DNA from: Bondarzewia mesenterica
Lineage: Eukaryota; Basidiomycota; Agaricomycetes; Russulales; Bondarzewiaceae
Assembly: GCA_004802705.1 (NCBI GenBank)
Contig: SGPL01000165.1
Span: forward strand, 1 to 59,120
Length of the DNA stretch: 59,120 nucleotides
Direction of reading: 5' to 3'
Position numbers and translations under genes: made by a program
The notes under the pieces: model-generated
What the model was told of the DNA's origin: nothing
The model's database searches: none
Seen by the model: the letters and a program-made list of their open reading frames with translations, nothing else
Part shown: piece after piece, positions 25,634 to 38,048 of the stretch
Numbering within the stretch: the first letter of the stretch is position 1
Layout: each line of letters begins with the position of its first letter

Positions 25634-27907
25634 TTACCGTGCGTATGGGTGGAAACTATGCTGGCCCCTGCTCATCATTCTCGCGGGTCCAGGTCCAGCG
25701 TTCATTGCTCCCCCGCCTCTGCCCCTGGCAGCGCCCATCATCCCCATCCCCGGCCTCATGCCACCACCCATGCCCATGCCGGCATTCATCGCGCCCATCG
25801 CGCCGACCTGGCCCACAGGGCCCATGCCTCCAGGGTTCATCCCGCCTGCTCCGCCCATCGGGCCCATCCCGAGCCTCATGCCGCCCATGACACCTGCCAT
25901 GCCCGCGCCCATATTGTTCATCCCGCCAGCCATCCCACCGCCCATAGGACTCATGCCTCCCATTGCACCCATCGCTGGCATCCCTGCAGCGCCCATATTA
26001 CCCATGGCTCCCATGCCACCCATACTGCCCATACCAAAGCGGTTCATGCCCATCGACATCGACATCGGGTTGAATCCACCCATCATCGGCATGCCTCCCC
26101 CTATCATGTTGTTGAACGGCGCATTCGCCATCTGGCCCATCATGCGCTGGTATACCATGTTCATTTGCTGAGGGTCCGCCTGTGGCTGCTGGGGCGCGAT
26201 GTTGTACGGCATGTTTCCAGCACTTGGTGCCACGCGCATGTCGGCTCGTTCGCTGTACGAGTCTCTGTTGCTAGTTCCTCGCCCCTGGTCCCGCTGGTTC
26301 CGCGGCTGGGCTGTCTTCACCTCAATCTACCCGTTGTGTGAGGGACAAATCACAAGGAATCAGAGACACACCCGTACCTGCTTATCGTCGAGGACGAGAC
26401 CTATCTTTCCCACCAACTGTGCCTCATTGCTGTTGTCCTCAAAGGTCACAAATCCAAAACCTTTTGACCGACCGGTCTCCCGGTCAACCATGACGGTGGC
26501 ATCAACTACCTTGCCAAATGTCGAGAAGAAGGCGCGCATTGATTCGGACGTCGTATGAGGGGCAAGGCCACCAACGAAGTACCGTGTGTTTCTCAAGTGT
26601 TCCTCACGAGGGATGGCACGTTTTGGATCAATCTACGATCGGCTTGTCAAAGACCAGACTTATCAAGCCACAAGAGAATTACTTACTGCCTTTCCATCTA
26701 GGAAGTGTTCCCGGATCATGACAGCGTTCACAGAGGACGGATCCTCAAACGTGAGGAACGCGAATCCTCTAGATTTGCCGTCCGGATCGCGTACGATGGT
26801 GCACGCATCAACCTTCCCGAACTCGGAGAAGTAGTTCCTCAGACCTTCTGCTCACAAAAAAAAAAGGGAATTCATCACGCCGCCACGATTCAAATATAGG
26901 TCAGCGAACGACTGTATGACATTGCAAAGGGGGTAATGATTAAAAAAGAATAAAGTACCATCTGTTGTATCCCAGCTCAGGCCACCGACAAACATCTTGC
27001 TATATGGATAGGACGGCGGGGCGTTCAAGAAAGTACCAGAAGGACAAGTGTATTGAGACAGTATAGCGATAGCGAGTGGGCGCGACGGCGGCAACGAACG
27101 ATACGTGATCAGTTCCAGAGTAGCAAGATAAGCAACCATAGAGAGGAGAATCAAATATCACTGCTGGTATGAGAGACTTGAGATCGACAGTTATCGTAGC
27201 TGGTAAGTGCGGGTAGCTGACGATCGTCAGAAGCCAGTACGCATGGAATGACGCAGATTGACTGGTATGGGTAAGTATCACGACAACACCAACAAGTGTA
27301 CCGCGCACGAGGCAGTGCCCATTTGACACGCATGAGCACTGACGCCCCAGGACGGATTGTCCGACGAAATAAGAGAAACAGAAAACATAATCTTGTGACT
27401 CACCCTTCGTCCTTCATTTCGGACGGCCGTATAGGTCTGTCGGGCCTTGCACCATTGGCGCCAGGAGCACCGGAGGGGCCTCCTGACGGCGTCAAATCGA
27501 CAAACCTCCCGTTCTCAAAACGTTGCTGACGCTCTTGACTAGGTGTCTGTCGATAAGAGGAAAATTGCTGTGCCACCTGCGCAGAATACGACAGAGAGGC
27601 GGCTGAGTTAGCTGAAGACGAGGGCTTAGGGGGCAGCGGATTCGGCTCGGCATGTTTCGTGGCAGTCTGTTCCTTCGACGGGAGTGGCTCAGATGGAGAA
27701 ACAGGCTCGCTATCGTTGTGCGTTGAGAGGTTTGGTGAGGCGGCTTCTCCGCTTGCAGGCTCATCTGTCTGGGGCAGAGAGAAATCTTGTTCGAAGTCAT
27801 CTCCATACAAACCTAAAAATGCTGTGAGAATCTTGCACTGTCAATGTGGAAAATTGATGGCTACCGTCATATAAGTTATCATCAGCAGTATCGTTCTCGG
27901 GAGCCAT
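25634..27907 (-). CDS. Two-RRM RNA-binding protein with Gly/Met-rich tail (HRP1/musashi/hnRNP type)
   Basis: A nuclear/cytoplasmic mRNA-binding protein. Start MAPENDTADDNLYD at 27907, then after an intron an acidic, Ser/Pro-rich N-terminal region (YGDDFEQDFSLPQTDEPASG). RRM1: RNP2 MFVGGLSWDT (27000), ...LRNYFSEFGKVDACTIVRDP (26830), RNP1 KSRGFAFLTF (26760). RRM2: RNP2 YFVGGLAP (26580), then FFSTFGKVVDATVMVDR, RNP1 KGFGFVTF (26460). The C-terminal ~225 residues (26320-25634) form a low-complexity domain of repeated GGM/GMG/GPMG with many Met residues and few aromatics. The tail could drive condensate formation (inference). Closest families are yeast Hrp1 (cleavage factor IB) and animal musashi/DAZAP1; I cannot separate them by eye. 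Introns near 27812-27865, 26960-27410 (includes a short exon at 27000), 26850-26955, 26600-26690 and 26325-26385. Confidence 0.88.
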
Positions 27908-30404
27908 GGTTCTAAGTCAGTAGGGTACAGCAAGGGATAGAATCACAGATAAGAGCAAAGTTGACGGACGTCGGTGTCGTCGTGGTCGTTGACGTTGAGA
28001 AGCACCAAAGAGGTGAGTTCCGATGGAGAACGCTATACAAGCGGAGCTCGAAAACGGTAAACCTAAAATAAACTCAGCGACCACTACAGACCTTGGAAAA
28101 GGAATACATAGGTAATTACGAACAGGAAAACCACCACATGTGCATGATATGCGCATGAGTTCCAAGGCTGTCTTCTGCACTTAATAATCTAACGAAATAA
28201 TTCTAGACTTGGTCAGTATAGCGGAGTTGCGGCTAGTTGCGGGCGGAGACCATCAGCGTCTGTTCAACCCAAGGCTCAACGTTCAAGCGTTCAACGTTCA
28301 ACCTCGACGCTTGCGGCGTGAAGGTAGGTCTCATCCGAGGAGAGGCCGTCTGTGTCAACGGCCAGGATCATGTATGTGTCCGTACAGGAACTGCTAGTGT
28401 CACTTGTTCCTTATGGGAACATGCGCGCTCTACATCTATTCCACGCCAACTTGTCATAGTAGAACCCGGACATCTAGTGCGAAAGCTGGCACGGATGGTA
28501 GTATACACGTCTTATCCAAACCAAAATCAGACGATCCTGCCAACATCTACAACTGTCGGTAGGCTCTTCAATCGTCCACCACTAAGCTCAGTTGCTCACA
28601 TCTGGCTTTTGCACGGAGTCGGTCTCCCTCCCCACACTTTGCTGACGTCCTTACTATGTCCTCCCGCTATAGATCTTTGACAAAAATGTTCTTGTACCTC
28701 ACAGAATTTTAAAACTTGGCCCTCCGTAACCCACGTCTCGCGGCGCCTTACTCACTATTCAGACGTGCATACTTTTGGTTGGCAGGTAAGTCGTATACAG
28801 AGATTTGACTTTCGACTTGCTAAAGGACATCAAACGAGTGCTTTGCCGTCATTCCGACGGAGAATTTGCTCGAGAAGGTTTGTACGACACTTTCCGTCCC
28901 AGTCAACTCAGAAGAGGACCCTTCTTTTGATTTGAAATCATTTCATCGTCCAGCGGACCTCACCCAGGTGTACAACCTATTTGTCCGTGACTATCAATCT
29001 TCATCCGATGGCTTCTTTCGGTATTGAGGAATTGGACTGACCGGCTCGTTTCCAAACCATTGTCTCTTGTCTGCAAGGAATTCGATTAATTTGTGCTACT
29101 GCTTGCTACTGCCAGGTTTTCCCTCGCGTTTGAATGACCGCCAAACCTTCCATAAGTCAGAGAAGCTGCTTGTACTCAAACTCTATGACTGCACAGTACA
29201 TAAAATTGTGCTCTGTTGAGAGGGAGAGGCTTCAAAGGTTAGGAGGCGTTAGGAGCAAGCCTTATATGCACTGTGATGGTGGTAAGCAGGCGTTCTAGTA
29301 GAGGGGATGTTGGATGGGCTTACCGGTTGGTTCCTCTTTTCGCTCTACTGGAGTTGCTCCGGGCTGTTTTCCTCCGGATTTTAAATCATGCACTCAGTTT
29401 TTGATCATCTCTAGCACCAGTATGATAAATCCACTCCGTTTCACGCCCTCGTGGGGACACTCAGAAGTCGCATCATATCACATCAGCGTTCAGTCTCAGC
29501 TTTTCATCAGAATCATCACGACCCTTCCATCCAATGGCTTCCATCCAATGTGTATCATTGATGAGAAGGACGGGAATAGACGAACATAGGTATGCAAGTT
29601 ACCAATAACACTAACACTACGGCTTCGAAGCGTCGTCTAAGAACCTTGCCGTCCGGTATATCTACGGCATATGTAGTTAAAAAGGGATGGTCAACATAGG
29701 TTCGTAAGCAGCGGATGGATCCCATACCTGTAGCCTGCAGTTGCAATTTGCATCACAGCGGTGACGCCCGCACACGATGAGCGCTTAATAGAAATTTCTG
29801 AAACCTCGTGAGGGTATTGGAAGAATAGATGAAAGATTGACCCAACGATAAACGGAGATAAACCTGCCATTAAGCGCTTGAAAGAACACTTATAGAACAA
29901 GGGTTGTATATTTCGGTTGGGATACGGCGCAAAGCTGGTGTCGTTCTGGTGAGCCGTTATGGCATCCCAACGGCGAGTGTGAGAGAGAAAAAGGCTGCAG
30001 GCATGTTTATTCAGCAAAAAGGTTGCACGGACACAGATCAGATGGCTGCATGGAAAAAGGGAGGTTGAGCAGGGGGTTCCATGTCGCGCGCGGACGTGAA
30101 GTCGGTTATTGATGAGATGAGGTCCGTGTAAGTATTGAGCGAGCCTATTGCCTCGATATTTGTTAGTTAAATGATTGGCGACTTGATGTTTCGTGCGTGA
30201 GGCTGCCAAGAAAACTGTGCAATTACAAAACAAAAATAACAAAGCGAAGGATAAGTAAAGCCAAATGACCAGGAACCGTGCTTGTGCGGAGATCAGAGGG
30301 AAAATGGGGAGAACGGCACGCCACGTGAACCACAGCCTCAACCTCGCTCGACTCATCAGCCCAACTCGTTCTCTCTCTTCCTGCTCTCGTCTCTATCTCA
30401 AAAC
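27908..30404. other. 2.5-kb region without a recognised gene
   Basis: Between the RRM gene (-) and the VHS gene (+). At 28275-28310 there is a cluster of ACGTTCAA/GTTCAACG repeats. A stretch at about 28840-29027 (+) reads like a terminal exon (EEDPSFDLKSFHRPADLTQV, then a stop near 29025), and GT..AG-like signals occur around 28785-28850, so a small spliced gene on + at roughly 28.2-29.0 kb is possible. I could not join it into a consistent frame. A 221-codon open frame at 29691-30356 (-) has no recognisable domain. Confidence 0.4.
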
Positions 30405-33400
30405 ATGAAGAAATTCTTCAACAGGGACAAGCCTAAGATAACGAGGGTGACTCCGGCTTCTAGGGATGTCCACACCGACCTTGGATCGGGAAACTCTTCA
30501 GAAGTAACAACCCTTTGGACTTGCATCGACATGCCCATACTGATTCTCTCCGCAAATTTACAGGACTTGCACGCTTATCCTCAACCTCAACCTCCACCGC
30601 CAATACAGCCGCAACATACCCACCGTGATCATCACATACCTCGTCCTCATCACCACCATCCGCGCGATCAACCCCATGCTCGTGGCCATTCCTCCGATGA
30701 TGAGAACTGGCACGTCGTTTCTCCAGATTGCCCCCCTTCCAACGCAGCACCCCTGGAGCCTGGCCGACCACCAGCCATCCCTGCCTCTCGCTCCTCCTCT
30801 CTTGCCTCATTACCGCCCGGCGCCTCTCCGCCCGTCCCCAGCCCCCTTGCCCCCAGATCAAACTCTCCCTTACCTCCCGCTCCCGCGCCTTCAATACGCT
30901 CTGTCAACGCGAATCCATCCAAGGACAGGAGTGACAGGAGGCCTGCGGCCGCGGTCAGCATCCTCAAAGCTCTCGATCCCCAGTTCGACGCCAAGCCTGG
31001 GCAGGAAAAGCAGGCTTGGCGGGCGGAGGAGACTCAGCAAACGCATAGCGAGGGGTCCATCAAAGAGGTGAGGGACGATAAGAAGGAGAAGAAGGGATTT
31101 TGGGAGTGGGCCAGCGCTGGTATGGAGAAGGAGAAGGAGAAGAGGGAGATGCGAGAGAAGGAAGAGGAGAGTCATCAAGAGCTCATGAGGATGATCGGTG
31201 CGTATGCTTGTATTCTGTTTTCGTCGTTCATGCCAGACAACCAAGAATTCGGATAGGTTATCTAACGTCTACGGCCTCTGAGGACTGGACGGTGGTGCTC
31301 GAGATATGTGAGCGTGCGTCCGCGAGCGAAACAAATGCTAAGGAAGCGGCCAAGGCCCTACGCCGAGAATTGAAGTGCGTGCTCTCTTATGCATACGAAA
31401 TAGTTTACCACTCATGACCTTGTGCTATAGATATGGAGAAGCGCCACAACAGCTCTCTGCCGCACGAGTAAGTCATCTTTCTCAATTATTCATGCATTTC
31501 GATGCGAACATAATCTATGTCTAGCTCTGGGCCATCATGCTCCGGAATTCAGGCGACCTCTTTGTGCATCATTGTACTTCACGCAAGTTCCTCGACACTT
31601 TGGAAGATGTATTAACTTCGTCACGGACTTCGCCCGTCGTGCGAGAACGCTTGCTCGATGTGCTGGCGGCCGCGGCATATGCCTCGTCATCACGTACGTG
31701 TTCTGCTTAAATCCGTCTTTTGAGCGCGAATCATCCGCATTGGTAAAAGTGAAAGGCTCGGAATTGGAGAGCGCACGACATAGTCGTACGTTCGGTGAAT
31801 CCAATGAGCAAGGCAATGCGTCAGAAGCCGAAATTCCATGTCTTGTCAAACCCACCCTCATAGTCCACATTACTGATGTGTCATGTGCAGGCGCCGATGG
31901 AAAAGATGGCCGGAACGAGGGTTTTCGTGGGCTTTGGAGGAAGGTCAAGCCGCCAGGGAAACCAGACGAGGTGCGTCGCTTTGCATGCATTCGGTCATGA
32001 CCTGTCGCTGATGACAGGTGTCATCAATAGGGCGTCCCCATCGACACAGACGACGCAATGTTTAATCCACCAGTGCCCAGGCGCTCGTCGACGTATGGTG
32101 GCCCGCCCGGCTGGGTATCTGTGCCGGCGCCAAGCACGGCCGGGACGCCGCAGCCGCAGGCACCCTCGCCGCCCATGGTAAGTGGTCTATTGCGCTGGTC
32201 TGGAGAGGGATTGCCTCATTTTTTTTGGCAATTTGAGCAGGCACCAGCAAGACCAAATCATTCGCCGTCAAAGAACCGCGTAATCCCTCCGGAAGAGGAC
32301 ATCAGGCGGTTGTTCCAAGAATGCAAGTTCGCGCACGGGAATGCGCAGCTGCTTTCTGAAGCTCTGACGTTCGCCAGACCTGAGGATCTGAAAGACAAGG
32401 AGATCATTAGGGTGCGTCTGGCTCACTCTCGGCCTTCGACGCACAGCAGCTCATGCTCATATAATCTTTCAGGAATTTTACGAAAAGTGCCGCGCATCTC
32501 AGGAGCTAATCTGCGCGCAGGTCCCGTGGGCTACTGCCGGTGCCGACCGTTCCCGACAGGCGAGAGAACTGAAATTGTCCCGAAAGCGCGAGCGGGGAAA
32601 CGGGGGACACTCGCCGAGCGATGCGCCCGCGCCGAATGTGCTGTCCAAATCCAAGTCGACAGTCCGGAGAGGCGCCGAGTCGCCGAGGAAAGGGGATGAG
32701 TCGCCGGTAGAGCTGACGATAGAGGAGCAACTGCTGGCGGCGCTGTTGGAGGCGAACGGGGCGCTGACGACCGTGTTGCGGATGTACGAGGATATCGAGA
32801 GGATTGGGATCGAGCGCGAGGCGGAGGAGAGGAGTCGAAGAGAAGTCAGGATGGATAGATCAGTGCGCTTTCATCCTTTGCCTTTTTAATTTCGTCGCAG
32901 GGACTCATGTTACTTGGTACAGAAACTGGTGTACGATGAACACGAAGGATATGTACACCTAGAGCCGCCAGCGAATATGGTCGGCTCCTCGTCGCGAAGT
33001 CCCTCGCCTTCGCCCTCTCCGTCTCCATCGCCCGTCCCGGCGTCACTTATGCCAGCCGTGCATCCCTCGCACGCGCACCCCCTCCCACCAATACCTTATC
33101 ACGCCTCGCATAATACAAATCCAGCGAGCGCCGGCAACGGCAACGGCGCTTACGCAGTGCACACCTCACAGCCATCGCTCGCGCTGCCTCCGCCTGCGCC
33201 GCACGGGCCTAGGCAGCCCGGGTACACATCAGCGCGGTCGGGCAGCCACACACCCTCACCAGAACGGTCACCTGCTCCGTTTTTGGCAGGCGCGAACGTA
33301 AGTGCGGGCGGGGGTACAGGGGCCAGGAACGCATCGAGTGCAGGTCTGCATAGGCTGAAGGTTAAGGGTACGGTCGTGGAGAATGAAAAGGAATATTCGG

Positions 33401-33748
33401 ACGACGGGGAGGTCGCCATGACACCTATCCGGCCGAGCGCGAAGGCGCTTGGGAAGCGCAGGGCTGCCGAGGTGGATGACACTGATCGTGAGCTTCGTTC
33501 TCTTTCTTTGCAGGGTGATTCTAACTCTCCCGATTATTTGCATGCAGAGTCTTTCAACCCGGACGATCTTTTTTTACGATCGGACGGACCGCGACGCGCG
33601 GCAGGAAGACAGTGCGGAGGAGGACGAGGAAGACCCGTGGCGACAACCGTGGCCGATCGTGCACTATGTGTACGACGCCGTCGCGGAGCGCACGCAGCAG
33701 CGTTTGCGAGAGGGCCAGCTGGCTGCGCTGGTCAACAGCGTGCATTAG
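30405..33748 (+). CDS. VHS-domain protein (endosomal sorting), Pro-rich
   Basis: Starts MKKFFNRDKPKITRVTPASR at 30405. A His/Pro/Ser-rich disordered region (30550-30930) precedes a charged helix (KKEKKGFWEWASAGMEKEKE, 31080). The VHS domain covers about 31255-31690: YLTSTASEDWTVVLEICERA, AKEAAKALRRELKYGEAPQQ, LWAIMLRNSGDLFVHHCTSR, KFLDTLEDVLTSSRTSPVVR, ERLLDVLAAAAYAS. Next comes a GAT-like helical region: PPEEDIRRLFQECKFAHGNA (32280) and EEQLLAALLEANGALTTVLR (32725). The C-terminal part is SPSPSPSP-rich with a basic patch (AKALGKRRAAEVDD), ending in an acidic stretch and IVHYVYDAVAERTQQRLREG. VHS proteins bind sorting signals or ubiquitin at endosomes and the trans-Golgi. Introns near 31198-31255, 31375-31430, 31470-31525, 31694-31890, 31973-32030, 32176-32240, 32411-32472, 32860-32925 and 33487-33548. 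A multi-exon, intact reading. Confidence 0.85.
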
Positions 33749-35302
33749 CCGTCCGGCCTGTGTACGTGCATGTATGTATGTAAGGGTATTTTTTTTGGTT
33801 GGCGTCGGGATGGTTTTCGCTCTTCTTTTTCCTCATCTTCTCTTCGACATTTGATCGTATCGGTGCATTGCTCCCTTTTCAAGTGTACTTTGCAATACAT
33901 TGTATGGTGGCGGTTATGGCTATGTGTTCTCTACTCCGGTGTGCAGCATCTATTTCTCTCTCTCCCATCTATTCCCGAGTAGCTGTCGGTGCCGGTGGAC
34001 GGACGCTCGAGGCAGATTAGAGCTCAGGCATTCGTGTATAACAATAATATCCAGGACTCCTGCACAGTCTTCGCGAGATGATGTTATTGAGCGACATTTC
34101 TTTCACCGTACTTTTTAGCTTTCTATTCCCATACTGTAGCTACTGGAATTTTCAGTGATGGTGATAAATGTTATGAACGTGGGTTGTGTAGCCGCTAGCG
34201 TTCCCCACCCTCTTGGAACATATTCTCTCCAAATTTCACTTTGGAGTAGGAGGCAAATTTGGAAGCCAAGTTCGAATGACGTCTCTGAAGATTATATTGT
34301 ACATAATGAATACGGACGGCGAGGTTCATGAAAAAGAAAATTATGAATGTGTGCCGATTGCTGCTCCAAACGTACAGTTTTTTACAGTCTAATGAAACAC
34401 TACCATGAAATGAAACACTTTGAAAAAATTGATTGCACATTTAATATCACACTACAAAACTAATACCTACCTGAAAAACATGTTCTTGATAGTTTTATGT
34501 GATCCTGAAGCCCACCAACAGTCAACTGCAAACTGTGAAATTGTGTTCAAGCTTGAGTTTCACAAAAGTGGGTGTTTCAGCCAAAAATGGCAATCATGTA
34601 ATGAAACACCCTTGATAATGGTATTGCAGACACAACACAGCAGGAAAAAAAAATTCTGAGGACTCAGAAAACTTATTTCAACAGGGATTGTGTAGGCTGT
34701 CAAGTATAACTACCGAATTTTGTAAAGTTGTGTCTGGGGAAGCCCAAACACAATTTGGTGTTTCATTACACCGTAGAAAACTGTACAGTCTTGCGCAGTG
34801 AAGAGTCGTGGACGCGCTGCGTCGCATGCGCAAGCAAAGACGCCGCGTCTCTGCACGCGTGTTTGTTAAGACATGGCGATCTGTTTACCTTGATAGTAAT
34901 CGGAATCAGAGTCGGATATTAACACTGTCAAGAGAAATTCTGCGTCTTCGTGATACATTGACTGCGTCTCATGTGTTATGCGGTTCACACCAAGTGGCTT
35001 CGACCTTCAGTTATGTAGCTAATTGATTAAACCCTAGTATGCCTAGTAATTGACCTTGTTCTATACGTGCTGGTCTTGGGAAGGATCAGCTTTTGACATG
35101 GCGCTAGCTTCCACAGATATCGATAGAGCTCTTCCTCCACCAAGTCACCATGAACCGAAGTATACCCGAACAACAGCGTGAATCGTCGCGCATGAACTGA
35201 GAAATCCGAGTCTCCTTTGATCACGCGAAAAGAATGGTTTCAATTTGCTCGCGACGCAGCGACTTCGATCACTAGCTGTATTATCTTACACAACGAGCAT
35301 CA
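33749..35302. other. Intergenic region holding a MITE
   Basis: 1.55 kb between the VHS gene (+) and the GH3 gene (-), which end toward each other. The first ~450 bases are T-rich 3' untranslated-like sequence. The MITE at 34375-34783 fills the middle. The rest (34786-35302) shows nothing recognisable. Confidence 0.6.
34375..34783. mobile_element. Non-autonomous Tc1/mariner-type element (MITE), 409 bp
   Basis: Terminal inverted repeats of about 27 bp match at 23 positions. The left end starts CAGTTTTTTACAGTC followed by TAATGAAACACT; the right end, reverse-complemented, starts CAGTTTTCTACGGTG followed by TAATGAAACACC. The element is flanked on both sides by TA (34373-34374 and 34784-34785), the target duplication of Tc1/mariner transposases. 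A third copy of GTAATGAAACACC lies inside near 34607. No open frame for a transposase fits, so it depends on a transposase encoded elsewhere. The TIR and TA flanks are direct observations; the superfamily is inferred from them. Confidence 0.8.
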
Positions 35303-37506
35303 TCAAGCGCTCGCTCCGACAACCAGCCCACGGCAAACCGGAACATGTCCTTTTGCCTGCTCCTCACCGAAAATAACCCTCGCCGCTGCCGTCAAAGCGG
35401 GGACGGTGAACTCGAAACTGGCAACATACCCCACCCCGCGAAGCAATGCTCCTTCGTCTCCCACATCGATCAAGTCGTACGGCGCACAGCTCGCCAGAAC
35501 CACCACGTTCTCTGGCATTCCCTGCTTTGTCCTCGCCCTCAGAACCTGAGCCAAAAACTGTCTTTGCCATACCGACCGGTCAGCGTTCCTCGTCACAAAT
35601 ACCACCGCATTGGCCTGGTGTACGTCCGTCTCCTGTGATACAGTCAGCCAATCGCTGGTCTGGTATACCAGATGGATCACGTCCCCCCCAACAAGCTCTC
35701 GCACATATTGTGCAAACGAAAGATATGATGGGCCCGCTGTGTTCCTCAATTTCCCGTCCCCGGTGCGCAGCACACCCTCTGCGTCGTCGACCGCAAGGTT
35801 GAGGGACTCCATCACGGGCGTGAGCACTATGACTTTGCCCTCCTTCGGCAAGGGGACAACTGAACGGGGATCATGGACAAGCGCAACAGACTGCGCATAC
35901 GCCTGCCGACTCAGTGTCATGTTTTCCTCCTTCAAACGGGCCCATGCTGCCTTATCGAACGACGAACCCAGCACCTCCACCCACCCACCGACGAACCTCT
36001 CTTTCATCGCCTCAATCCTCCTTCCGCTCTCCTGTAGCTCCGTCGAATTAATTTCTCCATTCTTTATGGCCTCGTAGGCAGCTTCCAACGACCCCTTGTG
36101 CCTCGCAAACTGATGGCACACCATTACCACGTCCGCACCCGCGCGCAGCGCATCGACCGCGGCACGTGGTACGCCACCTTCGCGCGCTGCAACGGCCTCC
36201 ATCTCCAAGCAATCGGTCACGATGACCCCCTTGTAACCCAAGCTCTCGCGCAACACACCATGCGTCACCTCGCGTGCGAGCGAAGCAGGTGTGTCGTCGC
36301 CCGTCACCTGCGGGAGCGCCATGTGCCCCGTCATGATGCTCGCGGTGTGATCGACGACGGTGCGGAAGGGCACGAGCTCCGTTTTCTCGAGCTCCACCCG
36401 CGTCTTTGGGATGACGGGGAGCGCGACGTGCGAGTCGACGTGCGTGTCGCCGTGCCCCGGAAAATGCTTCGCGGACGGCGCCACGCCCGCTGTTGTCAGC
36501 CCACGACACACCGCCGCGACGTACTCGCCAACCTTACGCGGATCTAGTTGGCAAGGGCGTGCGATCAGATATACCTGCGTCCTGAATAGCTCTCACTTCA
36601 CACGTGGACCAGAATTGCGTACCGTCGCCGAAAGACCTCACGCCTGCATGTGTGTCAGCGCCGTTTGACGTTCAGCAGACAGCGATGTGAATGTGAACGG
36701 ACCTATGACCGGATTTCGGGAGTCACTGTTAACGTCAGCGACGGGGCTGTAGGCCCAGTTGATGCCCGCTAGTTTGAGCTCTCGTCCTGAGGCAGCTGAG
36801 ACGCGCTCTGTCAGCTCGGCGGAACCCGTGGCAGCAAGAGCCATCGCTCCAGGACTAGAAGAAAAAATCAGTCAGTAAATCCATATATCGGCGCATGACG
36901 CGGGTAGGGGAGCAGCACGCACAACTGCGTGCCAGCTGCCTGTGTTGTGGCGTTGCTGAATGCCGATACCAGCCCTGTCGTAGAGTATAAGATGTCGAGC
37001 GAAGCCGTTAGTCCAATAATGATCTCACCGTTCTCTTGATCTATACCGATCATGAGCGGCTGCTCGTGGCCAGCGTCTTTGGCTATCTTCTGTAACTTCT
37101 GGATCATACCGTGCGTCTGTTCTGCACCTATCAGTTACGTGATATATAAGCAGCGGATCAGTCGTGAGTATTAGTGCTTGGAGTCATATCTAATGGATAA
37201 ATTGTAAGACTCACTCTGGACATTCCGCTTCATGAGGATGACATTCCTGACGCGCGGGCACTTAAGAAGGGAAAACTACGCGAGCTATAGCGGCACAGAA
37301 GACAACTTACCCGAGATGATAGTCTCGGATCAGGACTGTGATGTCGTCGCTCACTTCATGTCCGTGAAATCCAAAGACGAAATGCTGCCAGCGATCAATC
37401 ACATCATAGGCCAGTCGCCTTCCATGAATCTCGTCTACTTTGACTCTGCGTACTGTGCACTCACCTGTCCGATCTCGCGCTTTAGAGCCTCTGTCAGCTC
37501 GACCAT
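35303..37506 (-). CDS. GH3 beta-N-acetylglucosaminidase, NagZ-like
   Basis: A family-3 glycoside hydrolase that should remove terminal N-acetylglucosamine (chitin-oligomer or glycan turnover). The N-terminal TIM barrel starts MVELTEALKREIGQ (37506), with HFVFGFHGHEVSDDITVLIR after an intron. Key motif KHFPGHGDTHVDSH (about 36450) carries the Lys-His pair of GH3 and the Asp-His dyad typical of NagZ enzymes. The nucleophile is the Asp in GVIVTDCLEMEAVA (about 36210). A C-terminal sandwich-like domain (QSVALVHDPRSVVPLP...) extends to the stop at 35303. There is no obvious signal peptide, so it is probably intracellular. Introns near 37400-37450, 37260-37315, 37110-37230, 36855-36925 and 36550-36650. 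Antisense frames in this GC-rich gene are shadows. Confidence 0.88.
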
Positions 37507-38048
37507 CGTACTTTAGAACCTATCAATAAAATCTCAGAAGCGACGGTACTAGGTAGTGTGCAAAGGATGCCATCTGCTCAGTATCTGGTGACAGTTGTTC
37601 AACGAGGGACCCCAAAGCCATGCAGTCGATATTAAGAATAGCACAGAACATGTTTCCTGACAATGCAGAACCTGGTTTACAGTGTTTAGGCCAACCTGTG
37701 ATATGAAATATGTCGTCAGCAGGTCGCCTTCAATAGTTCTACTCGTTTCCACGCACTTATCAGGATAGATAGTTCACTGAAAGCATCAGCCTGGGCTGCT
37801 TTTGACTCTTGACATGGTGGGTTAGAGAAACTATGTGCTCGAGTCTTGCGGGGTCCGGGCCGTCTCGATGGCACATGCACGTGGCATGAAGGGTCGCCGG
37901 CATCACCGACGAGCTTGCGACAGATGGTGAGCGTCGAGCAGAGCCTCCTCATTTCCTTCTCCCATCACTGACGACTCCCATCCGACCTCTGCGAGGTTTT
38001 CTTCTGCTTTATTTCTCTCCCTCTTCTTATTCCATTCTTTCATTCACC
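37507..38048. other. Divergent promoter between GH3 and secreted-protein genes
   Basis: 542 bases between opposite starts. A pyrimidine-rich tract at 37990-38045 directly precedes the + strand start; otherwise nothing specific is visible. Confidence 0.5.

Noticed and set aside
25758..26171. Met/Pro/Ile-rich open frame on the + strand
   Set aside because: It is the antisense shadow of the Gly/Met-rich tail of the RRM gene on the - strand.
29691..30356. 221-codon open frame on the - strand
   Set aside because: No recognisable domain, no intron signals, and it runs through the likely promoter and start of the VHS gene; best explained as chance.
36048..36668. Long overlapping frames on both strands inside the GH3 gene
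   Set aside because: GC-rich third-position effect; the GH3 frame carries all catalytic motifs.
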